Below, piece after piece: positions 1-13,432 of a stretch of DNA of 64,000 nt. The translations under genes were made by a program, and so were the position numbers. The stretch is from Ampullaceana balthica (Eukaryota; Mollusca; Gastropoda; Lymnaeidae): positions 2,372,540 to 2,436,539 of the forward strand of contig CALYLW010000015.1 of NCBI GenBank assembly GCA_944989445.1, given 5' to 3'. Within the stretch, counting starts at the first letter, position 1; the number at the start of each line of letters is the position of its first letter. The notes beneath the pieces were generated by a model. The model was not told where the DNA came from and did not search any database. It saw only the letters and a program-made list of their open reading frames with translations.

Positions 1-59
1 ACAGCTGAAGACAGTTGGCTGTAGCCCAAGGCAGACGATGGACCACACGGGGTGTCGGT
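1..59 (-). CDS. CACNA2D: CACNA2D exon w28, partial (runs off the window)
   Basis: After a very good acceptor (TGTGTCCTCCCACAG) the frame reads [19 protein letters not shown] to base 1. With w27 it gives ASNE-TDTPCG, equivalent to the final Cys-Gly of the family (ENARECGG) that precedes the hydrophobic C-terminal anchor signal. The anchor itself lies outside the window. Confidence 0.78.
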
Positions 60-3000
60 CTGTGGGAGGACACAATAACAATTTGGTTGTAAAAGAGTTG
101 AGAGTTCTGCTGTAAGTTGAACTATTAAATTGAGTTCATTACAAACGCTCAACACCCAAACTGATTCAAATAATTTGTTTAACATTACTTTAAAAAAAAA
201 TTAAAGAAAAAAATATGTGGTCTTAATAACCAAACGATAGAAAAAATGTAACTATTCGGAAAGTTAAAAAGATAAGACCGAGGCTTTACACAATGAATCA
301 TACAAGTGGGATTTTAGGTGAGTACCAATTAAATATTGTCTCTTCATTAATATGAAATGCTTTGTTTTCTTCGTTGCTAGCTGAATTGCCCTCGATAAAA
401 TCTTACTTCACAAGCATCTCTGCTAGTTTGAACATGGCTGTGGGAAACCAGCTCAGCGTCTGCCGTTGGACATCAAACAATGTCTGGTGGTAAGGTCTTC
501 TTTTAGACGGGCTTTTAGGAAGTGCCCAATGTGGCCCTTTTTTTAGACGTACATTTTAAGCAAATGAAGGCGGTTTTATTTTAATCTTTGTGGGAAGTCT
601 TGACATACGAATGGTAGAGTTGTTTCGTTGTGATATAATTTTTTTTATATGACTTGTGTTTGCCAATTCACTGATGAAACATTCATAAGTAGGTTAAACG
701 ACACCCAGGGGGACTGTGCTTACCTCATTCGAAGCATCCAGACAAAACAGTTCACTCGACCTTGTGCTGTCCACACGCTTTAATTCATTGGAGAAATTCA
801 GGAGAATTTGACATTGAGTGTCTTCACCATGTACGGGAAGGTCAAGGACAAATATCCGAGTCTTTTATGCAATAAGTTTATTTTAATGTGTTTGACATTG
901 AAAAAAACAACAACAACAACAACAAACTTTATAGATATCTTCAACAAAGTCGTTAACACATATCAATTTTAATATGTCCTTGAAGAATACGCCATGCAAT
1001 TTTAAACTTCTCATTTAAAAACCATTTATTCAAAAGCGAAAATAATTTTTAAAAATAATAAAACCGTTAGAGCTTATTTTTGGAGTTAAGATCGGGGCTG
1101 TAGCTTTATGTAACTCATTTACTGCAGTGATAACAAATGTGACAATTTATATGATTGACTAAAAATAATGTTGGTAATCAAACTGAACATCAAACTGAAC
1201 ATCAAACTGAACATCTATTTGAAAAAAAATCTCCCGTATTAAGGATATAGATGAGCTCCTGTGGTCTGCTGCTGAAGTAGAATGGGTGGTAGTTGCTGTG
1301 GCTCGATTTGACGGAGCTGTCAGTGGTGGTAGTGGTGTCCTCATCACTCGCCACTTTGCTGCTATTGCACACGCAGCTGGTGTCGACGACGATGAAAACG
1401 AGGTTGGTGTCGTTGAGCCACATCGCCTCGTAAAACCTCCTTGGATTGCCAACAACAACACAATACATCAGAGACGTACTGTATATACTTGAGTATTAGA
1501 CAATACATTAGAGAGATACTTTACATGCTCGAGTCAGCGGCGTAGCGTGGGTATGTGCCGCCTGGGACAGAACCCATCTTTTCCGCCCCCACATCCCCCC
1601 CCCCGAATTTTTTTATAATAATCCTATATAGAAGAGATAATTTTAATTAGAAAGTAATGATGACAATATACAATATACGAGTTTATGCTAGAAATAAATA
1701 GGAGATCTTTCATTTCTTGAAAACATTGAAGTTTTCTCCTTTTTCTCGTGTCACAATCTTTGATATATCAATATTGTCTGCAATGGGATACTCAATAGAC
1801 ACAATAGCTACTGATTAGTCAATCTTGGTGTATTCATTATTGATCGTAATCGATTTTTAGTCAACTTTATTTAAAAGTAGCGTCTCTCACAGTTGCCATT
1901 CAAAGTCCAGTACATTTGTTGGTGTACGAAAATCATATATTTTCCGAATTTTGTACCTGCCAAAACATCATATGAATTTCTACCTGCCAAAACATCATAT
2001 GAATTTCTACCTGCCAAAACATCATATGAATTTCTACCTGCCAAAACATCATAAGAATTTCTACCTGCCAAAACATCATAAGAATTTCTACCTGCCAAAA
2101 CATCATAAGAATTTCTACCTGCCAAAACATCATAAGAATTTCTACCTGCCAAAACATCATAAGAATTTCTACCTGCCAAAACATCATAAGAATTTCTACC
2201 TGCCAAAACATCATAAGAATTTCTACCTGCCAAAACATCATAAGAATTTCTACCTGCCAAAACATCATAAGAATTTCTACCTGCCAAAACATCATAAGAA
2301 TTTCTACCTGCCAAAACATCATAAGAATTTCTACCTGCCAAAACATCATAAGAATTTCTACCTGCCAAAACATCATAAGAATTTCTACCTGCCAAAACAT
2401 CATAAGAATTTCTACCTGCCAAAACATCATAAGAATTTCTACCTGCCAAAACATCATAAGAATTTCTACCTGCCAAAACATCATAAGAATTTCTACCTGC
2501 CAAAACATCATAAGAATTTCTACCTGCCAAAACATCATAAGAATTTCTACCTGCCAAAACATCATAAGAATTTCTACCTGCCAAAACATCATAAGAATTT
2601 CTACCTGCCAAAACATCATAAGAATTTCTACCTGCCAAAACATCATAAGAATTTCTACCTGCCAAAACATCATAAGAATTTCTACCTGCCAAAACATCAT
2701 AAGAATTTCTACCTGCCAAAACATCATAAGAATTTCTACCTGCCAAAACATCATAAGAATTTCTACCTGCCAAAACATCATAAGAATTTCTACCTGCCAA
2801 AACATCATAAGAATTTCTACCTGCCAAAACATCATAAGAATTTCTACCTGCCAAAACATCATAAGAATTTCTACCTGCCAAAACATCATAAGAATTTCTA
2901 CCTGCCAAAACATCATAAGAATTTCTACCTGCCAAAACATCATAAGAATTTCTACCTGCCAAAACATCATAAGAATTTCTACCTGCCAAAACATCATAAG

Positions 3001-6000
3001 AATTTCTACCTGCCAAAACATCATAAGAATTTCTACCTGCCAAAACATCATAAGAATTTCTACCTGCCAAAACATCATAAGAATTTCTACCTGCCAAAAC
3101 ATCATATGAATTTCTACCTGCCAAAACATCATAAGAATTTCTACCTGCCAAAACATCATAAGAATTTCTACCTGCCAAAACATCATATGAATTTCTACCT
3201 GCCAAAACATCATAAGAATTTCTACCTGCCAAAACATCATATGAATTTCTACCTGCCAAAACATCATATGAATTTCTACCTGCCAAAACATCATAAGAAT
3301 TTCTACCTGCCAAAACATCATAAGAATTTCTACCTACCAAAACATCATAAGAATTTCTACCTGCCAAAACATCATAAGAATTTCTACCTGCCAAAACATC
3401 ATAAGAATTTCTACCTGCCAAAACATCATAAGAATTTCTACCTGCCAAAACATCATAAGAATTTCTACCTGCCAAAACATCATAAGAATTTCTACCTGCC
3501 AAAACATCATAAGAATTTCTACCTGCCAAAACATCATAAGAATTTCTACCTGCCAAAACATCATAAGAATTTCTACCTGCCAAAACATCATAAGAATTTC
3601 TACCTGCCAAAACATCATAAGAATTTCTACCTGCCAAAACATCATAAGAATTTCTACCTGCCAAAACATCATAAGAATTTCTACCTGCCAAAACATCATA
3701 AGAATTTCTACCTGCCAAAACATCATAAGAATTTCTACCTGCCAAAACATCATAAGAATTTCTACCTGCCAAAACATCATAAGAATTTCTACCTGCCAAA
3801 ACATCATAAGAATTTCTACCTGCCAAAACATCATAAGAATTTCTACCTGCCAAAACATCATAAGAATTTCTACCTGCCAAAACATCATAAGAATTTCTAC
3901 CTGCCAAAACATCATAAGAATTTCTACAAATATTTCAGCATATAAAGAATACAGCTTTATTTTAAACTTTTTGCAAAATATGGCTACACATTCGCTTTCA
4001 TCTCCAATAAATGGTTGTCACGTTCTTTCACTGTTAGATATATTTTTAAGGAAAACAGGTTGCGTATGAGCCTGACAACACACCACAAAACGTGATTTGA
4101 CTGGAAGGTTTAATTAAAAGGTTTTGGTATCATAAATACAATTTTTGAAAAAAGTCAAGCATCCTTTAAGTATTCCATTAGTTTTTCTATAGCATCTGAA
4201 AAGCATTTTTAGCGCTATAATTTCGGATCTGTCTTCATAAAATAAATGTTTACAGATTTTATATAATTCAAATGTAAAAAAATTGAAATTTTTTTTATTT
4301 CAATGTCACTATCAAAAAACCTGTGATTATCCATGTGTTTAATCCTGCGCCTCCCTCTATCAATTTTTCGATAGCTTTCAAAGTATCCTCAAAATGACTC
4401 CATGTTATCTTCACTATTTTGTATCCTGAAGTCTGCTTAATGCCCTGTCTCCAACAGAAATTAGATGTCTCCGATGATGTGTGGGCATGGACATTGAAAA
4501 GAATGCCTAACATTGTACCAACGTTTTTAGTGTACCAATAATTGTTGGATAGTTCGTTTCAGTTCGGGCAGCATGTTTAGAAATTAGGTTTAACGAACTG
4601 TTTAAGCGAGATTTGACATTGGGAATTAAGTCTTTGAATCTTTCTTGAACTCCTGTATATCAATTTCAATTAAGTCCATGTATGTTGTTGAAAACTAATA
4701 GGCTGTTGTTAGAATTCAATGGATACAACAGCTTTCTCTTGTACAAGATGAGTGGCTGACAAATTTGAATCAGTTCTAGGTACCAGCACATCAGCGTCAT
4801 GTTTATTGCTACTTCAGCCCCTTGTCTTCAGTTTACTGACAATAGTATCAGAGGGCTTTAGATTCATAATTGAGTTTTAAGTTTCGGCATTTGAAACGTT
4901 CACGTATTTGAGTTATGGGTCGGGTCCTTATTTCTTTTTTAACTCTTTATTTGGCTTTTCTTTTCTTTTATTTAACTTTATTTTAACTTTTCCCCCCCCC
5001 TCTCATTTTTTCAAGCGATAAAAATAAAGAATTTGCCGCCCCCTCCCCAACAAAGTGCTTCCCGGCACAATTGATTGGCTCATCATTGAATTGGATAGGG
5101 TTCAGAAATGTTCACTTCTTCAACAAGAGTGGCTTGAAATTTGAACAATCAATTAATTTACCAACAAAACATTGTCATGTTTTCATTCTTCTTAAGCCTT
5201 TTCGTTCAGTAAAATAAGTATCAGATTAATTTAATTTATAATTTAGAGTTTGAATTTTTGGCAGTGGAAACATTTAAATGTTTTACAACAGTTCCTTTAT
5301 TAGTTTCCTCAATTTCTTATTTCGTTTTTATTTTATTTTGAAAAAAAAATGTCCGATTGTTTTTAAAAAACATATTTTTATTCTTAGCAACTAATTAGAA
5401 ACGATGAATTTGCCGCCCCTAAAAAAGTGCCGCCAGGGGCATTTCGGCCCTAGACCCCCCCTCACTACGACACTGGCTAGAGTATAATTAACGCTACACA
5501 AGAGAGGTAACGAATATACTTTAGTATAAGACACAGTACATCAGAGAGGTACCATATACACTCGAGTATAAGACACAGTACATCAGAGAGGTACCATATA
5601 TACTCGAGTATAAGACACAATACATCAGAGAGGTACCATATATACTCGAGTATAAGACACAATACATCAGAGAGGTACCATATATACTCATGTATAAGAA
5701 CAATACGTCAAAGAGATATAAATTAAAGTTTGTTGTTACCGGATCTAACTCAGATTCATCAAATAAATAAACAAAGCAGATGAATAGATATAAGCAAAAC
5801 TATACCACAGAACACATTCACTGTCCACTGTACCACAGAACACACTCACTGTCCACTGCACCACAGAACAAACTTACTGTTTGTTGTTCCCCATACTCAC
5901 TCATTTTTCGTGGCGGCACACTGGTCAGCACATGAAGCCATGACCTTCTGCCGGGGTCTGGCCAGCAGCTTGTCCAGGTTGAGCTTGTAACGATGGATGG

Positions 6001-9000
6001 TCTGGATGCAGGTCCTGGTCTTTACGAAACTCTCCTTATCACCGTAGCTGTCCCCGAGGTTCGCGAGAATAGCCTCACAATATAAAAACTTAGCCACAGG
6101 TTCTGGTATATTTTCACCACATTCCTTCTGTTTATCTGTTCACGGAAAGGTGGGGGTGGGGGATATGTGGTTTGTACTTTGAAAAATTTGCCCCGGGGGG
6201 GGGGTAAGCTGGCTTGTCATAATTTAAAGTAGTAAATATCCATAAAAATAAATAAAAACAAAATTCTTAGTACACAAATTGTGTAATCAACAATAATTGA
6301 AAGCTTTGTTAATTAACTACAGTAATACAAAAGTATAAGTTTCGGCTAATGCCTTCGTCAATACAGATAACTACAAAACAAACATAAACCAATAAACAGC
6401 GACAAATAACATACACATATGGACAGGGATAGGGCGCTCTTTGTTGTTGTATGGCCACATAAGATACACATATGGACAGGGATAGGGCGCTCTTTGTTGT
6501 TGTATGGCCACATAACATACACATATGGACAGGGATAGGGCGCCATTTGTTGTTGTATGGCCACATAACATACACATATGGACAGGGATAGGGCGCTCTT
6601 TGTTGTTGTATGGCCACATAACATACACATATGGACAGGGATAGGGCGCTCTTTTTTGTTGTATGGCCACATAACATACACATATGGACAGGGATAGGGC
6701 GCCCTTTGTTGTTGTATGGCCACATAACATACACATATGGACAGGGATAGGGCGCTCTTTGTTGTTGTATGGCCACATAACATACACATATGGACAGGGA
6801 TAGGGCGCTCTTTGTTGTTGTATGGCCACATAACATACACATATGGACAGGGATAGGGCGCTCTTATTTGTTGTATGGCCACATAACATACACATATGGA
6901 CAGGGATAGGGCGCTCTTTGTTGTTGTATGGCCACATAACATACACATATGGACAGGGATAGGGCGCTCTTTGTTGTTGTATGGCCACATAACATACACA
7001 TATGGACAGGGATAGGGCGCCCTTTGTTGTTGTATGGCGTGCGTATCATATGTAATACGACACACATTTTTTGCCTTCGAGAATATTATCCTTTAATTAA
7101 TAATTTCACACGTTTTCTTCATGTTTCGTCGCAATAATTATTTGCGTTTCATTTTGTGTCTAAAATGTTTTCATTTTTTGCTACAAATTATAAAATTGTT
7201 TTAATTCTTAATTTTTGTTTTCAACTGTTCTCCTTGGTGACTAGTGTGATCTTAAAACAACTATTAAATTGTTTAACTTCCTATGCGAACTTCTTGAAAG
7301 ATCTTTGTAGCTCTTGCCTACTTGAAAGATCATTGTAGCTCTTGACTACTTGAAAAATCTTTGTAGCTCTTGTCTACTTGAAAGATAATTGTAGCTCTTG
7401 CCTACTTGAAAGATCATTATAGCTCTTGACTACTTGAAAGATCTTTGTAGCTCTTGCCTTCTTGAAAGATTAGAAACTGTTCCCTGACATGCCATAATTC
7501 AACCCTCACAAGGTTTATTAACAGGACAAAAGTTGTATGTAGGAAATGTAATTACATATATTGGATGTCTCCACAGGTGACTGTGAGCTGACCAATGATG
7601 TCCATTGTGACAATAATCTGCAACAGTGGCAAAGTCATTAACTCTTACAAGTCAGCATTAACTCTTACAAGTCAGCATTAACTCTTACAAGTCAGCATTA
7701 ACTGTTACAAGTCAGCATTAACTGTTACAAGTCAGCATTAACTCTTACAAGTCAGCATTAACTCTTAAAAGTCAGCATTAACTCTTAAAAGTCAGCATTA
7801 ACTCTTACAAGTCATCATTAACTCTTACAAGTCAGCATTAACTCTTACAAGTCAGCATTAACTCTTACAAGTCAGCATTAACTCTTATAAGTCAGCATTA
7901 ACTCTTACAAGTCAGCATTAACTCTTACAAGTCAGCATTAACTCTTACAAGTCAGCATTAACTCTTACAAGTCAGCATTAACTCTTATAAGTCAGCATTA
8001 ACTCTTACAAGTCAGCATTAACTCTTACAAGTCAGCATTAACTCTTACAAGTCAGCATTAACTGTTACAAGTCAGCATTAACTCTTAAAAGTCAGCATTA
8101 ACTCTTACAAGTCAGCATTAACTCTTACAAGTCAGCATTAACTCTTATAAGTCAGCATTAACTCTTACAAGTCAGCATTAACTCTTATAAGTCAGCATTA
8201 ACTCTTACAAGTCAGCATGAACGAACTTTAGGTAATCGTTATAAGTCTTTACCTATTTTAAGAGCATTTCCCCTATTTTATTTAGCTGCACTTTACTATC
8301 AAAACAATTATGAAAAATATAATTTATATTACAATAAACTTTTACGCAAATCAGATCAAAATAGTGCTCTGAAATGAAAACTGCGTTAAGAAGTAGATTG
8401 AAATTTAACCACGCTTGAAAGTCAAATTTTTTTAGACTACCCTCAAATGTAATTGAAATTAAGGTCTTTGAGTTTTGCTTACATGATGACTTCTGAAAAT
8501 ATCCAGAAAAACAGCCGCGCAGCAGTTTTGAAAGGCTGTAGGACAGATTCAAAAATATTTTTAAAATCAATTAGTTTTATTTTGTAAAAAATTGATTTGT
8601 TTCATACGAAAAACGCTTTTATAACATTTAAAGCAGATTAAATTAGTTTTTATTTAAGTTTAATTTTTTTTTCGAGGAAGCACAAGTTTTAAGTGAAAAA
8701 TAATAAACAAAAATCGTTCTTACATTTCTTATAAAATTAGACGCACTATCCTTGTTGTTGGTTTCTCTGGTCTCACATATGCTCTGGTAGTCTGTCAATT
8801 GGAATCTGGTCAATAGAAAACAATGGAATACAATTTGACATATAAATAAACTAGGCCATTTGCTCTTTAAGTAAACCGCACGGTACTATAGAGATCTCAG
8901 CTGAACCACATGGTACTATTGAGATTTCAATTAAACCACATGGTACTATTGAGATCCCCTTTAAACCACACGGTACTATTGAGATCTCAATTAAACCACA

Positions 9001-12000
9001 CGGTACTATTGAGATCCCAATTAAACCACACGGTACTATTGAGATCCCAATTAAACCACACGGTACTATTGAGATCCCAATTAAACCACACGGTGCTATT
9101 GAGATCCCAGCCAAACCACACAGTACTATTGAGATCCCAATTAAACCACACGGTGCTATTGAGATCCCAGCCAAACCACACGGTACTTTTGAGATCCCAA
9201 TTAAACCACACGGTACTATTGACATCCCAGCAAAACTCCGAGAAGGAAGATTTCTTATTCTAGATGATTTAAATACAAGCTATGCGTTGAAACTTTATTT
9301 ATTTGATAATGTCGACTAACTAATAGCTCATCAATCTTTTTTTTTAAATAGAAATAAGGCAGCCTATTAAAATGATATATTTGTGTTGAAACATTTAGTT
9401 TGCAAATATCCGGTGAGGTTTGTCTCAAGTTCTATGGGAACCACGACGTCTATGGTTGGTCTAGACTCTAGACTCTAGAGTCCAATTGTTATCAAAGACT
9501 TAAAGAGTAAAGGTCCGTGTGAAAAGGTGACCAGTGACGTACTGTGTGAACAACGACTCGCCCAACAGAGCTCGCATCAGACGACCGTTCTGCTGACCTA
9601 AGAACATACCAGTCTGGAGAAAAACAAGAAACAAAAGTCCATTTTTATATCTGTAATGTAGGAGTTCCAACATTCACTAGCGCACTAGTATTTGTATGTA
9701 CATATATATATAAACAACATTTAAAAAAAAAGATGTAAATTATGATGATAAGTAAACTTTTATATCAGTGGTTCCCGTCCTGATTTCTGCCGAGCCCTGG
9801 CTCCACGTGCCCTCCTTAGGGGCAGAAACGGGAGAAACTCCCCAGAACTCACACACATTTATTATAAAAAGAGATCCATGATTCAAACAGTTTGGGAACC
9901 ACTGTTTCAAAACAGTTTTGATCTCGTTTCTCTTGACCAACATCGATCGACCAGTCCGGCCATACTTTCCTATGTAAACTGGGTATCTAGAAAACTAAAA
10001 GACCAGAACAACACCTTCCTTACCCCGTTCTTGTCCGGGTTGTTTGTAGCTAAGATGTAGCCTGAGTTGTCAATTATGAAACATTGGAAATGCTGCAGTA
10101 TATAAAAATAAAACACCAATTTACAATTTAATGCTACAATCGTTTATTCAATACATTAAACAAAATGTAAGATTTTGTTCATGACATAACATTTTTAAAT
10201 TTGAAGTAAAATTCCATAAAGAAATCGCTTGGAACAATATTACTTTAGTGCCCTGAATCGTATGCTTTCTGCATTTTTTACAATTGTTTTGTTATCTCTT
10301 TTTATTAATGGTCCATTTCTTATGCCATAAAAGTTATTTAACAATATTTTTCAGTTAGCTAACGCTAAGCATCTGTGAAATTCTGGTCTCTTGTTAAATT
10401 ATTTTAAATACCGTCTTGTTGAATATTCAATGCACTGACCTCGGTGTCGTTACAAGTATACTGGCATGAGGCGTCTTGACACTGGAGGAGATATTGAAAA
10501 AACTTGCTGTAGAAGGCACTGTATTTCATTTGAAAGGCCACAACCGCTGCGGGCACCTGTGCGGACCTGTTCTGGCCCACAATCTCTGCTGTGGAGACGG
10601 TCACGAATGAGTCGTTTATTTTGAAGTCTTCTGTAGGGCAGAAAAAAATAATGTCTTTTTTCACACCACAAAATATACTCAGAGATTTACTTTGAGAATT
10701 TAGTTCTTTGTATACTGGCTCTGTGAACTATGTTTCCAGCTTATTTTATTGTCTGCATAACCAACTGACGCTAAAGTCAATATTATTAATAGACTGTTGT
10801 CTTTACGAGACACTGAATTGAATGTCTGAATGATGTGCTGACTATACGTTATCTATGACCTACTGACCGTTTGTTCTGTATGTCCAACTCACTCATCAGT
10901 CTAACCACCAACTGAATCAGTTTTTATTAAGCACATAGCTTGTTTTACGGTGTTGAGTTTCTCGCTACATAGGCTTACTTCCTTAAAGTTTGCTAAATAA
11001 ATTAATTGTGAAGTTGCTTCCCTTGCACTTATAGCTACAATCTGAACCTACGATCTATTACATAGGTGAGTTGGAAATTTGTGGCAATGGACCAAATGCA
11101 GCCAGCTATAGAGTTTTACACAACCTCAGGAGTCAAGCAGCTAATTCAAAAGCATTATTTAAAAAAAATCTCTGATGTTATAAGCAGGTTACGGCTTGGA
11201 CAGAGGCTGAATTTGTTTTTAATGAGAGGCCCTTGGATGCTTCATGACCCACCTCGCCCTAAAGAGTTTGGCCAACCAAAATATCAAGCCGTGGTCAAGC
11301 CGGGGTCGGGCAACTTTTTTCTGAGAGAACAATAAACACCACATATTTTGAAAAGTAATTCTGTGAGAGCCATACATTATGTTTAAAACTAAACAACATA
11401 AATGTGTGCATTTTGTGTAATTTCAACAATAAAAGTACAATAATTATTTCTATAAATTCTTTAAATTAAAATTGTTATGCTGTTTTTATTATTTGCAATT
11501 AATATGTAGATCAAAGGAATCTGAATAAACATTTTAAAAAAAAATAATCGAACCACATCTGGCTCACGAGCCATGGTTTCCCGAGCCTGTATTAAGGTAA
11601 TGTTGGATATGCTGCCGAAACAAAGAAGAGACAACAATAAAACAAGATCGTTAATGTTTCTTGTTGTTTGACTTTGTGTCAAGACAAAATAAGACAGCCT
11701 GGCAAAGGTGTACAAGAAAAATTTGAAGTTAGAGACGTTTTTTTTTCAGGTCCGTGGAAATGTTGTGGAAATGTCGCGGAAATGTCGTGGAAGTGTTGTT
11801 GGAGTTTCCTGGAAGAAGTGTCGTTGAAGTATTGCAGTAAGTTTGCTGACACTGAACCTCTTTACACTCTTTATTGAAATAAACTCAAACATTTCCACCT
11901 GCTCACAGAAGATATATATATTGTAAATACATTAAGAAAAGCAATAAATTGTTTTCAACATGACATGGAGAATGCTAAAACTAATGTCTCGGCTACGTTA

Positions 12001-13353
12001 GTGAATGCCTTCTAGGTTCATAAAAGTACTCGGTGAATTGACCACTGTCCATAAAGTACTTACTTGGTGAGTTGACACTGTCCACAATGTACTTACTTGG
12101 TGAGTTGACCACTGTCCACAAAGTACTTACATGGTGAATTGACCACTGTCCACAAAGTACTTACATGGTGAGTTGACCACTGTCCACAAAGTATTTACAT
12201 GGTGAATTGACCACTGTCCACAATGCACTTACATGGTGAGTTGACCACTATCCACAAAATAATTACTTGGTGAGTTGACCACTGTCCACAAAGTACTTAC
12301 TTGGTGAGTTGACCACTGCCCCCAAAGTACTTACATGGTGAGTTTACCACTGTCCACAAAGTACTTACTTGGTGAGTTGACCACTGTCCACAAAGTACTT
12401 GGTGAGTTAACCACTGTCCACAATGTACTTACTTGGTGAGTTGACCACTGTCCACAAAGTACTTACATGGTGAGTTTACCACTGTCCACAAAGTACTTAC
12501 ATGGTGAGTTGACCACTGTCCACAAAGTACTTGGTGAGTTAACCACTGTCCACAAAGTAATTACTTGGTGAGTTTACCACTGTCCACAAAGTAATTACTT
12601 GGTGAGTTGACCACTGCCCACAAAGTACTTGGTGAGTTGACCATGAGTTGACCACTGTCCACAAAGTACTTACTTTGTGAGTTGACCACTGTCCACAAAT
12701 TAATTACTTGGTGAGTTGACCACTGTCCACAAAGTACTTACTTGGTGAGTTTACCACTCTCCACAAAGTACTTACTTGGTGAGTTGACCACTGCCCACAA
12801 AGTACTTGGTGAGTTGACCATGAGTTGACCACTGTCCACAAAGTACTTACTTTGTGAGTTGACCATGAGTTGACCACTGTCCACAAAGTACTTACTTGGT
12901 GAGTTGACCACTATCCACAAAATAATTACTTGCTGACATTACCAATGTCCACTAAGTACTTACTGGGCGTGTGGGCAACCGGTCCAGAAAAGACAAACTT
13001 GTAACCGTCCACCCAGCCATCTACTGCCATCCTGTAGTAGGAGCTTTTGATAGTTTGTAGATTGGAGAGCTCCCACAGCCTGTAGGTTGTTAAGGATAAA
13101 CATTTCAATGGCAGTCAGAGAATCGTTGAGTTCCATCTTTTTGTGATACATTATCAAACACTTTTAAAGGTAAGTAATATAGAAATTAAAAAACGAATAT
13201 TTAAAAAATAATTTCAAGAGAGACAAAAATAACATTTGAAGAAAATTAGCATATATTTAAAAAAACAACATATTTTTACTTCAAATAATAACTTGAATTT
13301 AAATTATTTTACAATAATAATTATTTCAAAAAGCGTATTTATTTAAATTATTA

Positions 13354-13432
<79 letters not shown>

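Larger units (their letters stand above)
1535..5475. mobile_element. hAT-like DNA transposon, degenerate, with an internal minisatellite
   Basis: The ends are imperfect inverted repeats: CAGCGGCGTAGCGTGGG at the left, and on the reverse strand CAGTGTCGTAGTGAGGG at the right. They are flanked by 8-bp target-site copies GCTCGAGT (1527-1534) and GCTAGAGT (5476-5483), 7 of 8 identical. An 8-bp target site and CAGTGGCGTA-like ends are typical of hAT elements. Inside are a 2-kb 27-bp array and, on the minus strand near 4295-4513, a short frame ([20 protein letters not shown]) that resembles the (T)RW...L-K-A segment of hAT transposases but is too decayed to be sure. Confidence 0.8.

Noticed and set aside
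380..500. Candidate last CACNA2D exon (frame ending [16 protein letters not shown])
   Set aside because: The 1-59 segment has a much better acceptor and encodes the expected PCG.
1871..3945. Long open frames across 27-bp repeats on both strands
   Set aside because: Pure tandem-repeat translation (unit 9 codons), open in several frames at once, inside a transposon.
6412..7037. CRISPR-like direct repeats
   Set aside because: Here and in the other arrays there are no unique spacers between constant repeats. They are head-to-tail minisatellites in a eukaryotic gene.
7560..7632. Candidate exon with a TGTTGCAG acceptor
   Set aside because: The translated frames do not match the missing alpha2/delta segment and no consistent donor was found.
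11066..11335. 89-codon + strand frame
   Set aside because: No recognised family; its right end overlaps a likely transposon terminus.
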